Assembly: GCA_018380195.1 (NCBI GenBank)
Contig: JAGZUC010000010.1
Coordinates: forward strand, 1-61,324
Origin: Collinsella sp.
GTDB taxonomy: Bacteria > Actinomycetota > Coriobacteriia > Coriobacteriales > Coriobacteriaceae
Direction of reading: 5' to 3'
DNA length: 61,324 nucleotides
Below are positions 52,057 to 61,274 of this stretch, piece after piece (position 1 is the first letter of the stretch; each line of letters starts with the position of its first letter). The notes under the pieces were generated by a model, which was not told the DNA's origin, made no database searches, and saw nothing but the letters and a program-made list of their open reading frames with translations. The translations under genes were made by a program, and so were the position numbers.

Positions 52057-52650
52057 ATGGATCATAAAATGTCGCGCTCGCCGTGGGTTATTCATTACGA
52101 CGGTTCGAGCTGCAACGGATGCGATATCGAGGTGTTGGCCTCGCTTACGCCGCTGTTCGATGCGGAGCGCTTTGGCGTGGTCAACACCGGCAACCCCAAG
52201 CATGCGGATATCTTTTTGGTGACCGGTTCGGTTAATGCACAGAACCTGCCCGTCGTGCGTCAGATCTATAACCAGATGCTCGAGCCCAAGTGCGTCGTGG
52301 CGTGTGGCATTTGCGCGTGTTCGGGCGGCGTGTTCCGCGATGCGTACAACGTTATTGGCGGCGTGGACCGCGCGATTCCCGTGGACGTGTATGCGCCCGG
52401 GTGCGCCATTCGCCCCGAGACCGTGATCGATGCCATTGTGGAGGCGTGCGGCATCCTGGACCAGAAGGAAGCCGTGATGCGTGCTGGCGGTGACCCGCTT
52501 ACCGTGGGCGGCGCCGCTACCTGGGACGGTGGCGTTGAGCTGGGCGAGGACGGGTTTGTGGCCGCTGCGGGCGCCGGGGCCGGTGCCGGTGATACGCCCG
52601 CGGCTGACGGCGCGCCCGCCGCTGCCGCCGCTGCAAAGGAGGCCGAGTAA
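52057..52650 (+). CDS. echC: Ech-type [NiFe] hydrogenase small subunit
   Basis: This NuoB-like small subunit of 197 residues holds the proximal [4Fe-4S] cluster. Cysteines are seen at 19 and 22 (SCNGCDIE), at 83, 86 and 88 (ACGICACSGG) and at 116 (APGCAIRP). The last 40 or so residues are an Ala/Gly-rich tail with no counterpart in typical EchC, perhaps a flexible extension. The stop overlaps the next start (TAATG). It forms the electron path from the ferredoxin-like subunit to the NiFe site. Confidence 0.88.
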   Translation: MDHKMSRSPWVIHYDGSSCNGCDIEVLASLTPLFDAERFGVVNTGNPKHADIFLVTGSVNAQNLPVVRQIYNQMLEPKCVVACGICACSGGVFRDAYNVIGGVDRAIPVDVYAPGCAIRPETVIDAIVEACGILDQKEAVMRAGGDPLTVGGAATWDGGVELGEDGFVAAAGAGAGAGDTPAADGAPAAAAAAKEAE

Positions 52651-53351
52651 TGCAAAAGGCAATCTATACCACCGTCGAGCTCGATGCGCTGCTGTCGCAT
52701 GTCCAGGCGCTCAAGGGCGCCGGCGCGCGCTTTGTGCAGATGCACGCCGAGCGCTGTGTAGACGACGGCACGTATCGCCTGGTCTATACGTTTATCAACG
52801 TTCGCGCCGCTCAGGAACAGATCGCGCAGGACGGCAGCTATGCGATTGAGAATCTGGTGGCCGAGGGTATCGACCAGTACCAGGAGATCCCGTCCATCAG
52901 CTCGTACTATCCGGCGGTGTTCCCGTTCGAGAACGAGGCGCACGACCTGTTTGGCCTTGTCATCACCGATATGCAGGTCGACTTTAACGGCTTTTTCTAC
53001 CAGGTCTCGACGGCCGAGCCCATGAGCGTGATCACGCCCGAGGTGAAGGCTGCGCGCGAGAAGGCCATGAAGGTCCGCGCGGCTGCCGAGGCAAAGGCGC
53101 GCAAGGCCGCGGCCGAGAAGGCCGCCGCTGCTGGAGGGGAGGGCGCCGGCGATGCTGCGGGCGCTGCCGCCGCTCAGCCCGCTGCAGCTGCTGGCTCCGA
53201 TGCTCAGCATGACGATGCCGCTGCCAGGGCCGCACTCAAAGCCGCCGAGATGGAGGCAAAACTCGCCGCCATGGATCCCGAGAAAGCGGCCAAGGTCCGC
53301 GCGGCGCTTGCCGCCAAGGCCGCCCGCGACAAGCAGAAAAAGGAGGCGTAA
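52650..53351 (+). CDS. echD: Ech hydrogenase NuoC-like subunit
   Basis: The 233 residues comprise a NuoC-like domain (FVQMHAERCVDDGTYRLVYTFIN, SISSYYPAVFPFENEAHDLFG with the family's E-x-H/YDLFG pattern) and a C-terminal tail of about 90 residues rich in Ala and Lys that looks helical or disordered. The start overlaps the echC stop by one base; the next gene begins 5 bases after the stop. The tail length is unusual and, like that of the small subunit, may be lineage-specific. Confidence 0.85.
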   Translation: MQKAIYTTVELDALLSHVQALKGAGARFVQMHAERCVDDGTYRLVYTFINVRAAQEQIAQDGSYAIENLVAEGIDQYQEIPSISSYYPAVFPFENEAHDLFGLVITDMQVDFNGFFYQVSTAEPMSVITPEVKAAREKAMKVRAAAEAKARKAAAEKAAAAGGEGAGDAAGAAAAQPAAAAGSDAQHDDAAARAALKAAEMEAKLAAMDPEKAAKVRAALAAKAARDKQKKEA

Positions 53352-53356
53352 GGTCC

Positions 53357-54445
53357 ATGGCACATCGCTCCGTTATTCCGTTTGGCCCGCAGCATCCTGT
53401 GCTGCCCGAGCCGCTTCACCTGGACCTGGTGCTCGAGGATGATTGCGTTATCGAGGCAATTCCGCAGATCGGTTTTGTGCACCGCGGACTCGAGAAGCTC
53501 ACCGAAAAGCGCGACATGCATCAGTTTGGCTACATCGCCGAGCGCATCTGCGGTATCTGCGCCGTGGGTCACAGCTACGGCTATGCTACAGCTTGCGAGC
53601 GTATGCTCGATATCGAGGTTCCTGGCCGCGTGCAGTATATCCGCACCATTTTGCACGAGCTGTCGCGCATCCACTCGCACTTACTGTGGCTGGGTCTGCT
53701 CGCCGATGCCTTTGGTTTTGAGGCGCTGTTCTATCGTTCGTGGACCCTGCGCGAGCAGATTCTCAAGATCTTTGAGAGCACGTGCGGCGGCCGCGTGATC
53801 CTGTCGATCAACGAGATCGGCGGTCTTAAGCACGACATCGAGGACTCCGAGCTGGCGGGCATTGTCCAGACGCTCGATGCCATGCGTCCCGATTATGAGG
53901 CGCTGGTACATACGTTTTTGGACGACGACAGCTGCGGCGAGCGTCTGCATGGCGTGGGCGTGATCAGCAAGAAGGACGCGCTGGACCTGTCGATGGTCGG
54001 CCCGTTCGGGCGCGCCTCGGGCGTGGACTACGACGTGCGCATGTTTGGCGACGGCGCCTATGCGGACCTGGCCGCGTTTGAGCCCATCGTTGCCACCGAC
54101 GGCGACTGCTATGCCCGCTGCCAGGTGCGCTGCGCCGAGGTCACGCAGGCCATGGACATTATTAAGGAGCTCGTGGGCAAGATTCCGCACGACGGCATTG
54201 GCGGGCGCACCAAGCTCACGCCGGCCGACGGTGCGCGCGGCGAGGTTGTGATTGAGCAGCCGCGCGGCGAAGCGTATTACTATGTGCGCGGCAACGGCAC
54301 CAAGAACCTGGACCGCTTCCGTGTGCGCACGCCGACGTCGCAGAACTTGGCGGGTCTGACGCATGCGCTGCAGGGTGTGCTCATTGCCAATGTGCCCATG
54401 ATTATCCTGACCATCGACCCCTGCATTAGCTGCACGGAAAGGTAG
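53357..54445 (+). CDS. echE: Ech-type [NiFe] hydrogenase large subunit
   Basis: This is the catalytic subunit, 362 residues. Both nickel-binding cysteine pairs are present: Cys65 and Cys68 in RICGICAVGHS and Cys356 and Cys359 in DPCISC. This separates it from complex I NuoD, which lacks them, so the complex should evolve or oxidise H2. The chain ends only three residues after Cys359 (TER), leaving no C-terminal peptide for a maturation protease to remove. No hyp maturation genes are in the window. Confidence 0.92.
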   Translation: MAHRSVIPFGPQHPVLPEPLHLDLVLEDDCVIEAIPQIGFVHRGLEKLTEKRDMHQFGYIAERICGICAVGHSYGYATACERMLDIEVPGRVQYIRTILHELSRIHSHLLWLGLLADAFGFEALFYRSWTLREQILKIFESTCGGRVILSINEIGGLKHDIEDSELAGIVQTLDAMRPDYEALVHTFLDDDSCGERLHGVGVISKKDALDLSMVGPFGRASGVDYDVRMFGDGAYADLAAFEPIVATDGDCYARCQVRCAEVTQAMDIIKELVGKIPHDGIGGRTKLTPADGARGEVVIEQPRGEAYYYVRGNGTKNLDRFRVRTPTSQNLAGLTHALQGVLIANVPMIILTIDPCISCTER

Positions 54446-54452
54446 GCGCGGC

Positions 54453-54794
54453 ATGAGTTTGCTGACATTTGCCAAGACGGCCTTGGGTTCTATGGTCAAG
54501 CGGCCAGTAACGGTGTGCTATCCGCAGGAGAAGCTCGCGGCGCCTGCGCGCCTGCGCGGACATATCGTCAACGACATGGACGTGTGCATCTGCTGCGGCA
54601 TGTGCGCGCGCCGTTGCCCGGCGGGCGCGCTTGCGGTCGATCGCAAGGGTGGTACCTGGTCGATCGACCCGTATGCCTGCGTGGTGTGCGGTGAGTGCAT
54701 CGAGAGCTGCCCCAAGCACTGCCTGACTATGGACACCGCGCGCACTCCAGTCGCGGCGGACAAGACTCCCACGGTAGAAACCAAACCGGAGTAG
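54453..54794 (+). CDS. echF: Ech hydrogenase ferredoxin-type subunit
   Basis: This 113-residue NuoI-like protein has two [4Fe-4S] motifs, CICCGMCARRCPAGAL and CVVCGECIESCPKHCL. It should accept electrons from soluble ferredoxin and pass them to the small subunit. It ends the operon 49162-54794, with 7 bases between it and echE. A GC hairpin follows. Confidence 0.9.
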   Translation: MSLLTFAKTALGSMVKRPVTVCYPQEKLAAPARLRGHIVNDMDVCICCGMCARRCPAGALAVDRKGGTWSIDPYACVVCGECIESCPKHCLTMDTARTPVAADKTPTVETKPE

Positions 54795-54826
54795 CTCTGG
54801 AATGGGGCTGGCATTGCGCTGGAATG

Positions 54827-54860
54827 GGGGCCGGCGGGGCAAAAATGCCCCACCGGCCCC
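54827..54860 (+). terminator. GC hairpin after the Ech operon
   Basis: GGGGCCGGCGGGGCA (54827-54841) pairs with 54846-54860 with one mismatch around AAAA. It lacks a T-run. Confidence 0.6.
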
Positions 54861-54891
54861 GCGCTTAAACGCGCGGCTGTGCCGTCGCGAA

Positions 54892-55045
54892 CAAAACTAT
54901 GCCGGATTACGGGGCTGGATAGCGAACCTCCGACCATACGGAAAACCGCAAAAACAAAACCGCAGGTAGATCGCTTGCTGTTTTTCAAAAATAGGGGGTA
55001 TGGATGAGGTCTCCGAGCTTAGCCCCGTAATCCGGCATAGTTTTG
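54892..55045. mobile_element. TIR element, family 1, copy 2
   Basis: Perfect 25-bp inverted repeats lie at 54892-54916 and 55021-55045. Compared with copy 1 at 38482, one base differs and differs on both arms, so complementarity is kept. The interior aligns with copy 1 in inverted orientation. Confidence 0.72.
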
Positions 55046-55076
55046 AAATGGCGCCATATCGGTGACAGCCCTTGAG

Positions 55077-55112
55077 CCCCCGGGGACGGAGGAAAACGGA
55101 TCATTTTGGCCC
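55077..55112 (+). repeat. GGATCA-box repeat, copy c
   Basis: It begins CCCCCGGGGACGGAGG and continues AAAACGGATCATTTTGGCCC, 31 bases after the TIR element. It is nearly the same as the minus-strand copy at 38925-38960. Confidence 0.6.
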
Positions 55113-55153
55113 GATGGCTCTGAGTCGCACCTATTTTCCTGCGAAAACGCTCG

Positions 55154-55233
55154 TGTCTCAACTTTGGTGAGACATTTGTCTCACGCCCAAAACAGAATCT
55201 GGAACATGTGTCACCTGCCCTAATTGTGTCTCA
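55154..55233 (+). promoter_or_regulatory. TGTCTCA/TGAGACA half-site cluster upstream of the pilin-like gene
   Basis: TGTCTCA occurs at 55154, 55177 and 55227, and TGAGACA at 55168. The first pair forms an inverted repeat with a 7-base spacer. The cluster lies 53-132 bases before the start codon, a likely operator or activator site. Confidence 0.45.
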
Positions 55234-55285
55234 TTCCGTAACTTTAGGCTGATGCAAGGTCTGAGCCCGCGAGAAGGGAGACGCG

Positions 55286-58200
55286 ATGAGTAAGTACACG
55301 AGGGGTCTCTTGGCGGTGATACTGGCCGTAGTGCTGGTATTGCAGGCTGCAGCATTTGCCATGCTGCCCGAGGCCAACGCCAGGTCCAGCACCGGAATGG
55401 ACGGACCGACAGCGACAAAGATAGTCGACTATGACACCAGCAACCACTGGAAGTTCTGGGCCGGCGGCTATGACGGCAGCAAGGTCACGACGCAAAACGT
55501 CGGCCGAATTTGGACGGATAAGACGGTCCAGGCAATCGATGACGGGAAATCGGACTTTTTGACCACGCTTTCGGCGATGTCTTCGACATCCGATACAACG
55601 TCGCTGGTTTCCAAGCCGCTCGACATCGTGATGGTGCTGGATGCCTCTGGCTCGATGGATGGTGAGATGGGTGGTGGAGGTTCGACCAAGCGTATCGATG
55701 CGCTCAAGAATGCTGCCAACCACTTTATCGATACCATTGCCGAGCAAAACAAGAATGTTAAGGACGCGAGCAAGCAGCACCAGGTTGCCATCGTAAAGTT
55801 TGCGGGCAAGTCGACCAGTATCGTTGGCAACAATTTATACACCTCCGGTGGCCATGACTATAACTACTCTCAGACAATGCAAGAGTTGACGGCGTGCTCG
55901 GGTGATGGCGCAAAGAGCCTCAAGAAAACAATCAATTCCATTGACCCTGCTGGTGCTACTCGTGCCGATAACGGCATGGCACTGGCCGAGGGAATTACTT
56001 CCAAACGCGAAGATGCCCAGAAGATCGTTGCGTTCTTTACGGACGGCACGCCCACAGACTTCCGTGACTTCAGCTCTACTGTTGCCGACAATGCCATAGC
56101 TGCCGCCAAGGGCATGAAAGATAAAGGCGCTACCGTCTACACCATCGGCATCTTTGACGGTGCGGATCCCAGTGCCGATCCTACGAGCTACAAGACAAGC
56201 GATGAAAATAAATTCATGCACGCCATGTCGAGCAACTATCCCAAGGCGACTTCGTATACGAGCGGAAAGCTGGACGATCGCGTTGCCGGTGCTACTTATT
56301 ACAAGTCTGCAGCCAACGCTGCAGAGCTAGATCAAGTCTTCGCAGACATCTCGAGTGCCATTACGTCGGGTAAGGGTTTCCCGACCAAGATCGAGGGCAA
56401 CAATCCCAACGGCTCCGGTTACATCACATTCGAGGACGAGCTGGGCGCCTTTATGCAGGTCGATAGCTTTACCGGTGCCGAGTACAACGGCAAGACCTAT
56501 GGGGCCGCCACCAAGTCGACCGATGGCAACATCGATACCTATACGTTTGATGGCGAGCTCGCCCATCTTGTAATTACGGTTGATCGCGCGGACGAGAACA
56601 ATCCGCAGCGCGGCGACATCGTGACGGTCAAGGTCCCCGCATCGCTCATTCCGCTGCGCCGTTTTACCGTTGACGAGTCTGCGGGCACGTTTGTGGTTGA
56701 CTCCACGGATGCCATCTCGCCTATCCGCGTTGCGTATGCATCGAGCGTAAAGGCTATTGCACGCAAAAACCTGTTTACTCCCAATAACGTACCGGGACTG
56801 CAGGATTACATCAATGAGCACAAGGACGCCGATTCCAATACCGTTAGCTTCTACGCCAACAAGTGGACCGGCGACGATGCGGGCGATACGGTCGCAAGCT
56901 TTGAGCCTGCTGCTATGAACAGCTACTACTACTTCCAAAAGCTAACGCCCGTCTACACAGACGCGGCTTGCACCAAGCTCGCAACGGAAAAGCCTTCGGG
57001 CTCTAAGACCTATTGGTACAAAGATGAGTTTATGGCGCAGAACTCGTCGGGCGCGCCGTACGATGATTCCGTTTCGATCCCGGTTAAGGGAAGCGAGCTC
57101 GAAAACTTTGAAGGTGCTTTGGTAAAGGATGGCGATCACTGGTCGATTAAGGCTGGCACCGCGCGCCTCGCCTTTATCAACCAGCTTCACACCACCAAGG
57201 AGCGTGTGGGCGGAAACCCGACGGACACCGCACGCGACGTGATCAATCCCCAGTGGAACAACACGAAGGTTGTTTCTGGTGCGACGAAGGTCAATGTCTA
57301 CCTGGGCAATAACGGCAAGATTAGCTTTACGCTCAATACCACGCCGACAACGTTGATAACTGCCGACTTTGGCCTGACCAAGGTGCTCGAGGGCCGCGAC
57401 TGGACGGATGAGGACAAGTTTGAGTTTGGCCTGACGTCCGAGGACAACGCCCCGATGCCCAGGTCCACGACTGCGTTTGCAACCAAGGGCCATGCGGACA
57501 TTAGCTTTGGCGAGATTGCCTATGACAAGCCGGGCACGTATGTCTACAAAGTTAGCGAGAAGCATGCCGGGACCACGGTCGACGGCATCGCCTACAGCAA
57601 GAACGTTGCAGAGTTCACCGTAACGGTGACACCCAACGCAAAGGGAAAGCTCGAGGCTTCTGTGAAGAAGACCTCGGGCGAGGTCGAGTTCAAGAACACT
57701 TATGCTGCGGATCCTGTTGAGTCCAGCGTTACCAGCCAGATTGCCGTGGCCAAGTCCCTGACCGGGCGCGACCTTACGGCCGACGAGTTTAGCTTTGAGC
57801 TGCGCGAGATTAAGGGCGAGGACTCTGAGCTTATCGAGACTGTCAAGAATGACGCCGAGGGCAACGTTGCGTTCAACGCCATCGAGTACACCGAGATCGG
57901 TCAGCATACCTACACGCTGCATGAGGTTGCAGGCAACGCCGGCGGTATCGCCTACGACGATACGGTCTACACCATCGTGACGACCATCAGCGATAACGGC
58001 AAGGGCCAGCTGGTGGCTACGCATAAGCTGCAGGGCGCCGAGGACGTTAAGAAGATTGAGTTTAAGAACTCCTACAACGTGACCCCCAAGAGCTCCAGCG
58101 TCACCGACAAGATCAAGGCGACCAAGGTTCTGGCCGGCCGCGACCTCAAAGCCCGCGAGTTCTCCTTCGAGCTCGTCGAGGGCGACAAGGTTGTCGCTAC

Positions 58201-59263
58201 CGGCAAGAACGCCGCTGGCGGCAAGATCACGATGAGCGAGATCACCTACAACGAGCCCGGCAAGCACACCTACACGCTGCGCGAGGTTAAGGGCGGAACC
58301 ACCAGCAAGGGCATCGCCTACAGCGATGCCAAGTTCACCATCGAGACCACCATCACGGACAACGGCGACGGCACCCTCAAGGCCGAGCACGTCCTGAAGG
58401 ATGCCAAGACCGCTGAGTTCAAGAATTCCTACAATCTGACCCCCACTGAGTCCAGCGTCACCGACCAGGTCAAGGCGACCAAGTCCCTGACCGGGCGCGA
58501 CCTCAAGGACGGCGAGTTCTCCTTCGAGCTCGTCGAGGGTGAGGGCGAGGACGCCAAGGTCGTCGCCACCGGCACCAACAATGCCGAAGGCAACATCACG
58601 ATGAACGCCGTGAAGTACGACAAGCCCGGCAAGCACACCTACACGCTGCGCGAGGTCAGGGGCAACGTCGGTGGTATCACCTACGATGCCGCGACCTACA
58701 CCATCGAGACTGTCGTCAAGGACAACGGCGACGGCACGCTCGGCGTAGAGCATAAGCTGAAGGGCGCCGACGAGGCGAAGTTTACCAACTCCTACGAGCC
58801 TGGCTCCAAGAGCTCCAGCGTCACCGACCAGATTACCGCGATCAAGTCCTTGGACGGCCGTGACCTCAAGGCCGGCGAGTTCCGTTTTGAGCTCGTCGAG
58901 GGCAATAACGTAGTCGCCACCGGCACCAACAATGCCGACGGCAAGATCGTGATGGATTCCGTCACCTACACCGCGGCTGGCGAGCACACCTACATGCTGC
59001 GCGAGACCAAGGCCGGCGCCACCGAAAACGGCATTACCTACAGCACCTCTGAGTACACTATCGTGACCATCGTCAAGGACAACGGCGACGGCGCCCTTAG
59101 CGTGGAGCACAAGCTGCAGAACGCCGACGAGGCGATCTTCGAGAATACCTACACGGTGGCCCCCCAAGAGCTCCAGTGTCACCGACCAGATCACCGCGAC
59201 CAAGTTCCTGACCGGGCGCGACCTCAAGGAGGGCGAGTTCTCCTTCGAGCTCGTCGAGGGTAA
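55286..59263 (+). CDS. VWA and pilin-repeat surface protein, 5' part up to a frameshift
   Basis: A signal peptide (MSKYTRGLLAVILAVVLVLQ then AEANA-like cut) is followed by a von Willebrand A domain with MIDAS start DASGSMDG at Asp119. Repeats of 110-120 residues of the streptococcal pilin isopeptide-linkage type begin near residue 690; each has GRDL, EFSFELVEG, HTYTLREV and a closing FKNSY/FENTY. Such proteins are pilus tip or stalk adhesins. At 59160-59165 a run of six C shifts the frame; removing one C restores PKSSSVTDQITATKFL and the next repeats. The last 33 residues in this frame are therefore out of frame. ATG at 55286 follows AGAAGGGAG. Confidence 0.85.
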   Translation: MSKYTRGLLAVILAVVLVLQAAAFAMLPEANARSSTGMDGPTATKIVDYDTSNHWKFWAGGYDGSKVTTQNVGRIWTDKTVQAIDDGKSDFLTTLSAMSSTSDTTSLVSKPLDIVMVLDASGSMDGEMGGGGSTKRIDALKNAANHFIDTIAEQNKNVKDASKQHQVAIVKFAGKSTSIVGNNLYTSGGHDYNYSQTMQELTACSGDGAKSLKKTINSIDPAGATRADNGMALAEGITSKREDAQKIVAFFTDGTPTDFRDFSSTVADNAIAAAKGMKDKGATVYTIGIFDGADPSADPTSYKTSDENKFMHAMSSNYPKATSYTSGKLDDRVAGATYYKSAANAAELDQVFADISSAITSGKGFPTKIEGNNPNGSGYITFEDELGAFMQVDSFTGAEYNGKTYGAATKSTDGNIDTYTFDGELAHLVITVDRADENNPQRGDIVTVKVPASLIPLRRFTVDESAGTFVVDSTDAISPIRVAYASSVKAIARKNLFTPNNVPGLQDYINEHKDADSNTVSFYANKWTGDDAGDTVASFEPAAMNSYYYFQKLTPVYTDAACTKLATEKPSGSKTYWYKDEFMAQNSSGAPYDDSVSIPVKGSELENFEGALVKDGDHWSIKAGTARLAFINQLHTTKERVGGNPTDTARDVINPQWNNTKVVSGATKVNVYLGNNGKISFTLNTTPTTLITADFGLTKVLEGRDWTDEDKFEFGLTSEDNAPMPRSTTAFATKGHADISFGEIAYDKPGTYVYKVSEKHAGTTVDGIAYSKNVAEFTVTVTPNAKGKLEASVKKTSGEVEFKNTYAADPVESSVTSQIAVAKSLTGRDLTADEFSFELREIKGEDSELIETVKNDAEGNVAFNAIEYTEIGQHTYTLHEVAGNAGGIAYDDTVYTIVTTISDNGKGQLVATHKLQGAEDVKKIEFKNSYNVTPKSSSVTDKIKATKVLAGRDLKAREFSFELVEGDKVVATGKNAAGGKITMSEITYNEPGKHTYTLREVKGGTTSKGIAYSDAKFTIETTITDNGDGTLKAEHVLKDAKTAEFKNSYNLTPTESSVTDQVKATKSLTGRDLKDGEFSFELVEGEGEDAKVVATGTNNAEGNITMNAVKYDKPGKHTYTLREVRGNVGGITYDAATYTIETVVKDNGDGTLGVEHKLKGADEAKFTNSYEPGSKSSSVTDQITAIKSLDGRDLKAGEFRFELVEGNNVVATGTNNADGKIVMDSVTYTAAGEHTYMLRETKAGATENGITYSTSEYTIVTIVKDNGDGALSVEHKLQNADEAIFENTYTVAPQELQCHRPDHRDQVPDRARPQGGRVLLRARRG

Positions 59264-59309
59264 CGATGTCGTCGCCACCGGCAAGAACGACGCCCGCGGC
59301 AAGATCACG

Positions 59310-61274
59310 ATGAGCCCCATCGAGTACACCGCTGCCGGCAAGCACACCTACACGCTGCGCGAGGTCCCGGGCGACGCCGGCAACGGCATCACCTACGACG
59401 GCAAGACCTACACCATCGAGACGACCGTCACCGACAACGGCAAGGGTGAGCTCGTGGTAAAGCATGAGCTGAATGGAGCCGACGAGGCGAAGTTCAACAA
59501 CAGCTACAAGCCGAATCCTGGCGAGTTCAGTGTCACCGACCAGGTCACCGCGACCAAGTTCCTGACCGGGCGCGACCTCAAGGACGGCGAGTTCTTCTTC
59601 GAGCTCGTCGAGGGCGAGGGCGAGGACGCCAAGGTCGTCGCCACCGGCACCAACAATGCCGAAGGCAACATCACGATGAACGCCGTGAAGTACACCGAGG
59701 CCGGCAAGCATACCTACACGCTGCGCGAGGTCAACGGCGGAACCACCAGCAAGGGCATCACGTACGGCGACGCCAAGTACACCATCGAGACCACCATTAC
59801 CGACAAGGGCGATGGCACGCTCAAGGCTGAGCATGTCCTGAAGGACGCCACGGCTGCGACCTTCAAGAACACCTACAGCGTGACCCCGCTCGACGCAGAG
59901 CTCGACTTTGATCTGAGTAAGGCTATCGACGGTCGCGACTGGACGGACTCCGACGAGTTCAGCTTTACCATCACCGCCGCCGAGGGCACCCCGCTGCCCG
60001 ATCCTGCAACCGTGACCGTGAACAAGCACGATGCGAAGGATGGCATCGCTGCCGTCAAGTTCGGCAAGATCCGCTACACGGCTGCCGGAACCTACACGTA
60101 CGAGATCCGCGAGAACGCGGGTAACGCGGCCGGCATGGCGTATGACGGGCATGTCGCGACCGCCGAAGTGACCGTGACTGAGGACGGCGAGGGCAAGCTG
60201 ACCGCCAATGTCACCAAGAAGGAAAACGGACGCTTCACCAACACGTACCGCACTGAGCTTAACTACACCGCGGCCGGCGGCCTCAAGCTCAGCAAGAGCC
60301 TCTCCGGACGTCCTATGACCGAGGGTCAGTTCACGTTTACCGTGACGCCTGCCGACGAGGCCTCGGCCAACGCGCTTGGCCTGCTGCCCGGAGCCAACAA
60401 CTTCAAGTCCCCTGCGACGGCAGAGGCAACGGTCGGCCTGATCGACATCCTGGCTGGCCATGAGGTCAAGTTTACGCAGGCTGACGCCGGCAAGACCTTC
60501 ACGTACACCGTAGCCGAGAAGAATGATGGCAAGCCCGGTTACACCTACGACGACGCCGTGCGTACCGTGACGATCGCCGTCGCCGATGACGGTGCCGGTA
60601 CGCTTACCGCCACGACGACCGTCTCCGGCGGTCCCGAGGGTACGCATACGACGGTCCACAAGAGCGGTGAGAACAAGGTCGAGAGTGCCCTGGTTCCGTT
60701 CCACAACAGCTACAGCGCTACGACCAATACGCCTGGTGGTACCGCTGCTCAGGTTGTCGCCACCAAGACCCTGACCGGTCGTCCGATGGCCGACGGCGAG
60801 TTCTGGTTCGGCATTGCCTATCAGGGCGAGCTTGTGGGCTACGAAAACCTCAAGCCTAATATCGGCGGGCATGTGAGCTTTGATGCGCTGCACTACGACA
60901 CCGAGATGCTTGCCAATCTTGAGGCGGCTGGGCTTGCCCATCGTACCGACAAGGACGGTAAGCTCGCTTGGACCATTAACTACACGGCCTACGAAGATTT
61001 ATTCGGGCTGCCGAATGGCGTTTCCGCTACAACGTGGAGCTTTGGCTTTAAGGTTATCGTTGTCGACAACGGTGACGGTACCCTGACGGCAACGGTCGAC
61101 TACGGTGGCGTCGAGCCCTTGTTCGAAAACGTCTACGGCGCCGAGGCCGTGGATGCCGCACTCATCGGCACCAAGAAGCTCCAGGCAGCCGAGGGCCTGG
61201 CCCCGGCCGACATCGCGGGTAAGTTTACCTTTGGCTCTGTTAGACCAGGATTGACATGCCGACCTGCCGGCTAA
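59310..61274 (+). CDS. Pilin-repeat surface protein, 3' part after the frameshift, cut by an IS
   Basis: This continues the gene at 55286 in the next frame; homology resumes at about 59166, and the ATG at 59310 is only the first in-frame Met. It contains at least five more pilin linkage repeats (for example GRDLKDGEFFFELVEG, GRDWTDSDEFSFTI, GRPMTEGQFTFTV, GRPMADGEFWFGI). The coding homology stops at GKFTF (61232), where the 25-bp inverted repeat begins, so the last residues to 61274 are IS sequence. No sorting signal is left. In this strain the protein would not be anchored as built. Confidence 0.75.
   Translation: MSPIEYTAAGKHTYTLREVPGDAGNGITYDGKTYTIETTVTDNGKGELVVKHELNGADEAKFNNSYKPNPGEFSVTDQVTATKFLTGRDLKDGEFFFELVEGEGEDAKVVATGTNNAEGNITMNAVKYTEAGKHTYTLREVNGGTTSKGITYGDAKYTIETTITDKGDGTLKAEHVLKDATAATFKNTYSVTPLDAELDFDLSKAIDGRDWTDSDEFSFTITAAEGTPLPDPATVTVNKHDAKDGIAAVKFGKIRYTAAGTYTYEIRENAGNAAGMAYDGHVATAEVTVTEDGEGKLTANVTKKENGRFTNTYRTELNYTAAGGLKLSKSLSGRPMTEGQFTFTVTPADEASANALGLLPGANNFKSPATAEATVGLIDILAGHEVKFTQADAGKTFTYTVAEKNDGKPGYTYDDAVRTVTIAVADDGAGTLTATTTVSGGPEGTHTTVHKSGENKVESALVPFHNSYSATTNTPGGTAAQVVATKTLTGRPMADGEFWFGIAYQGELVGYENLKPNIGGHVSFDALHYDTEMLANLEAAGLAHRTDKDGKLAWTINYTAYEDLFGLPNGVSATTWSFGFKVIVVDNGDGTLTATVDYGGVEPLFENVYGAEAVDAALIGTKKLQAAEGLAPADIAGKFTFGSVRPGLTCRPAG

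Noticed and set aside
53357..54445. Complex I NuoD rather than hydrogenase large subunit
   Set aside because: Both CxxC nickel-ligand pairs (CGIC and CISC) are present, which NuoD lacks.
57357..61232. CRISPR-like periodic repeats
   Set aside because: The repeats are 330-450 bases, coding and in frame, matching pilin linkage domains. There are no short spacers and no cas genes anywhere in the window.
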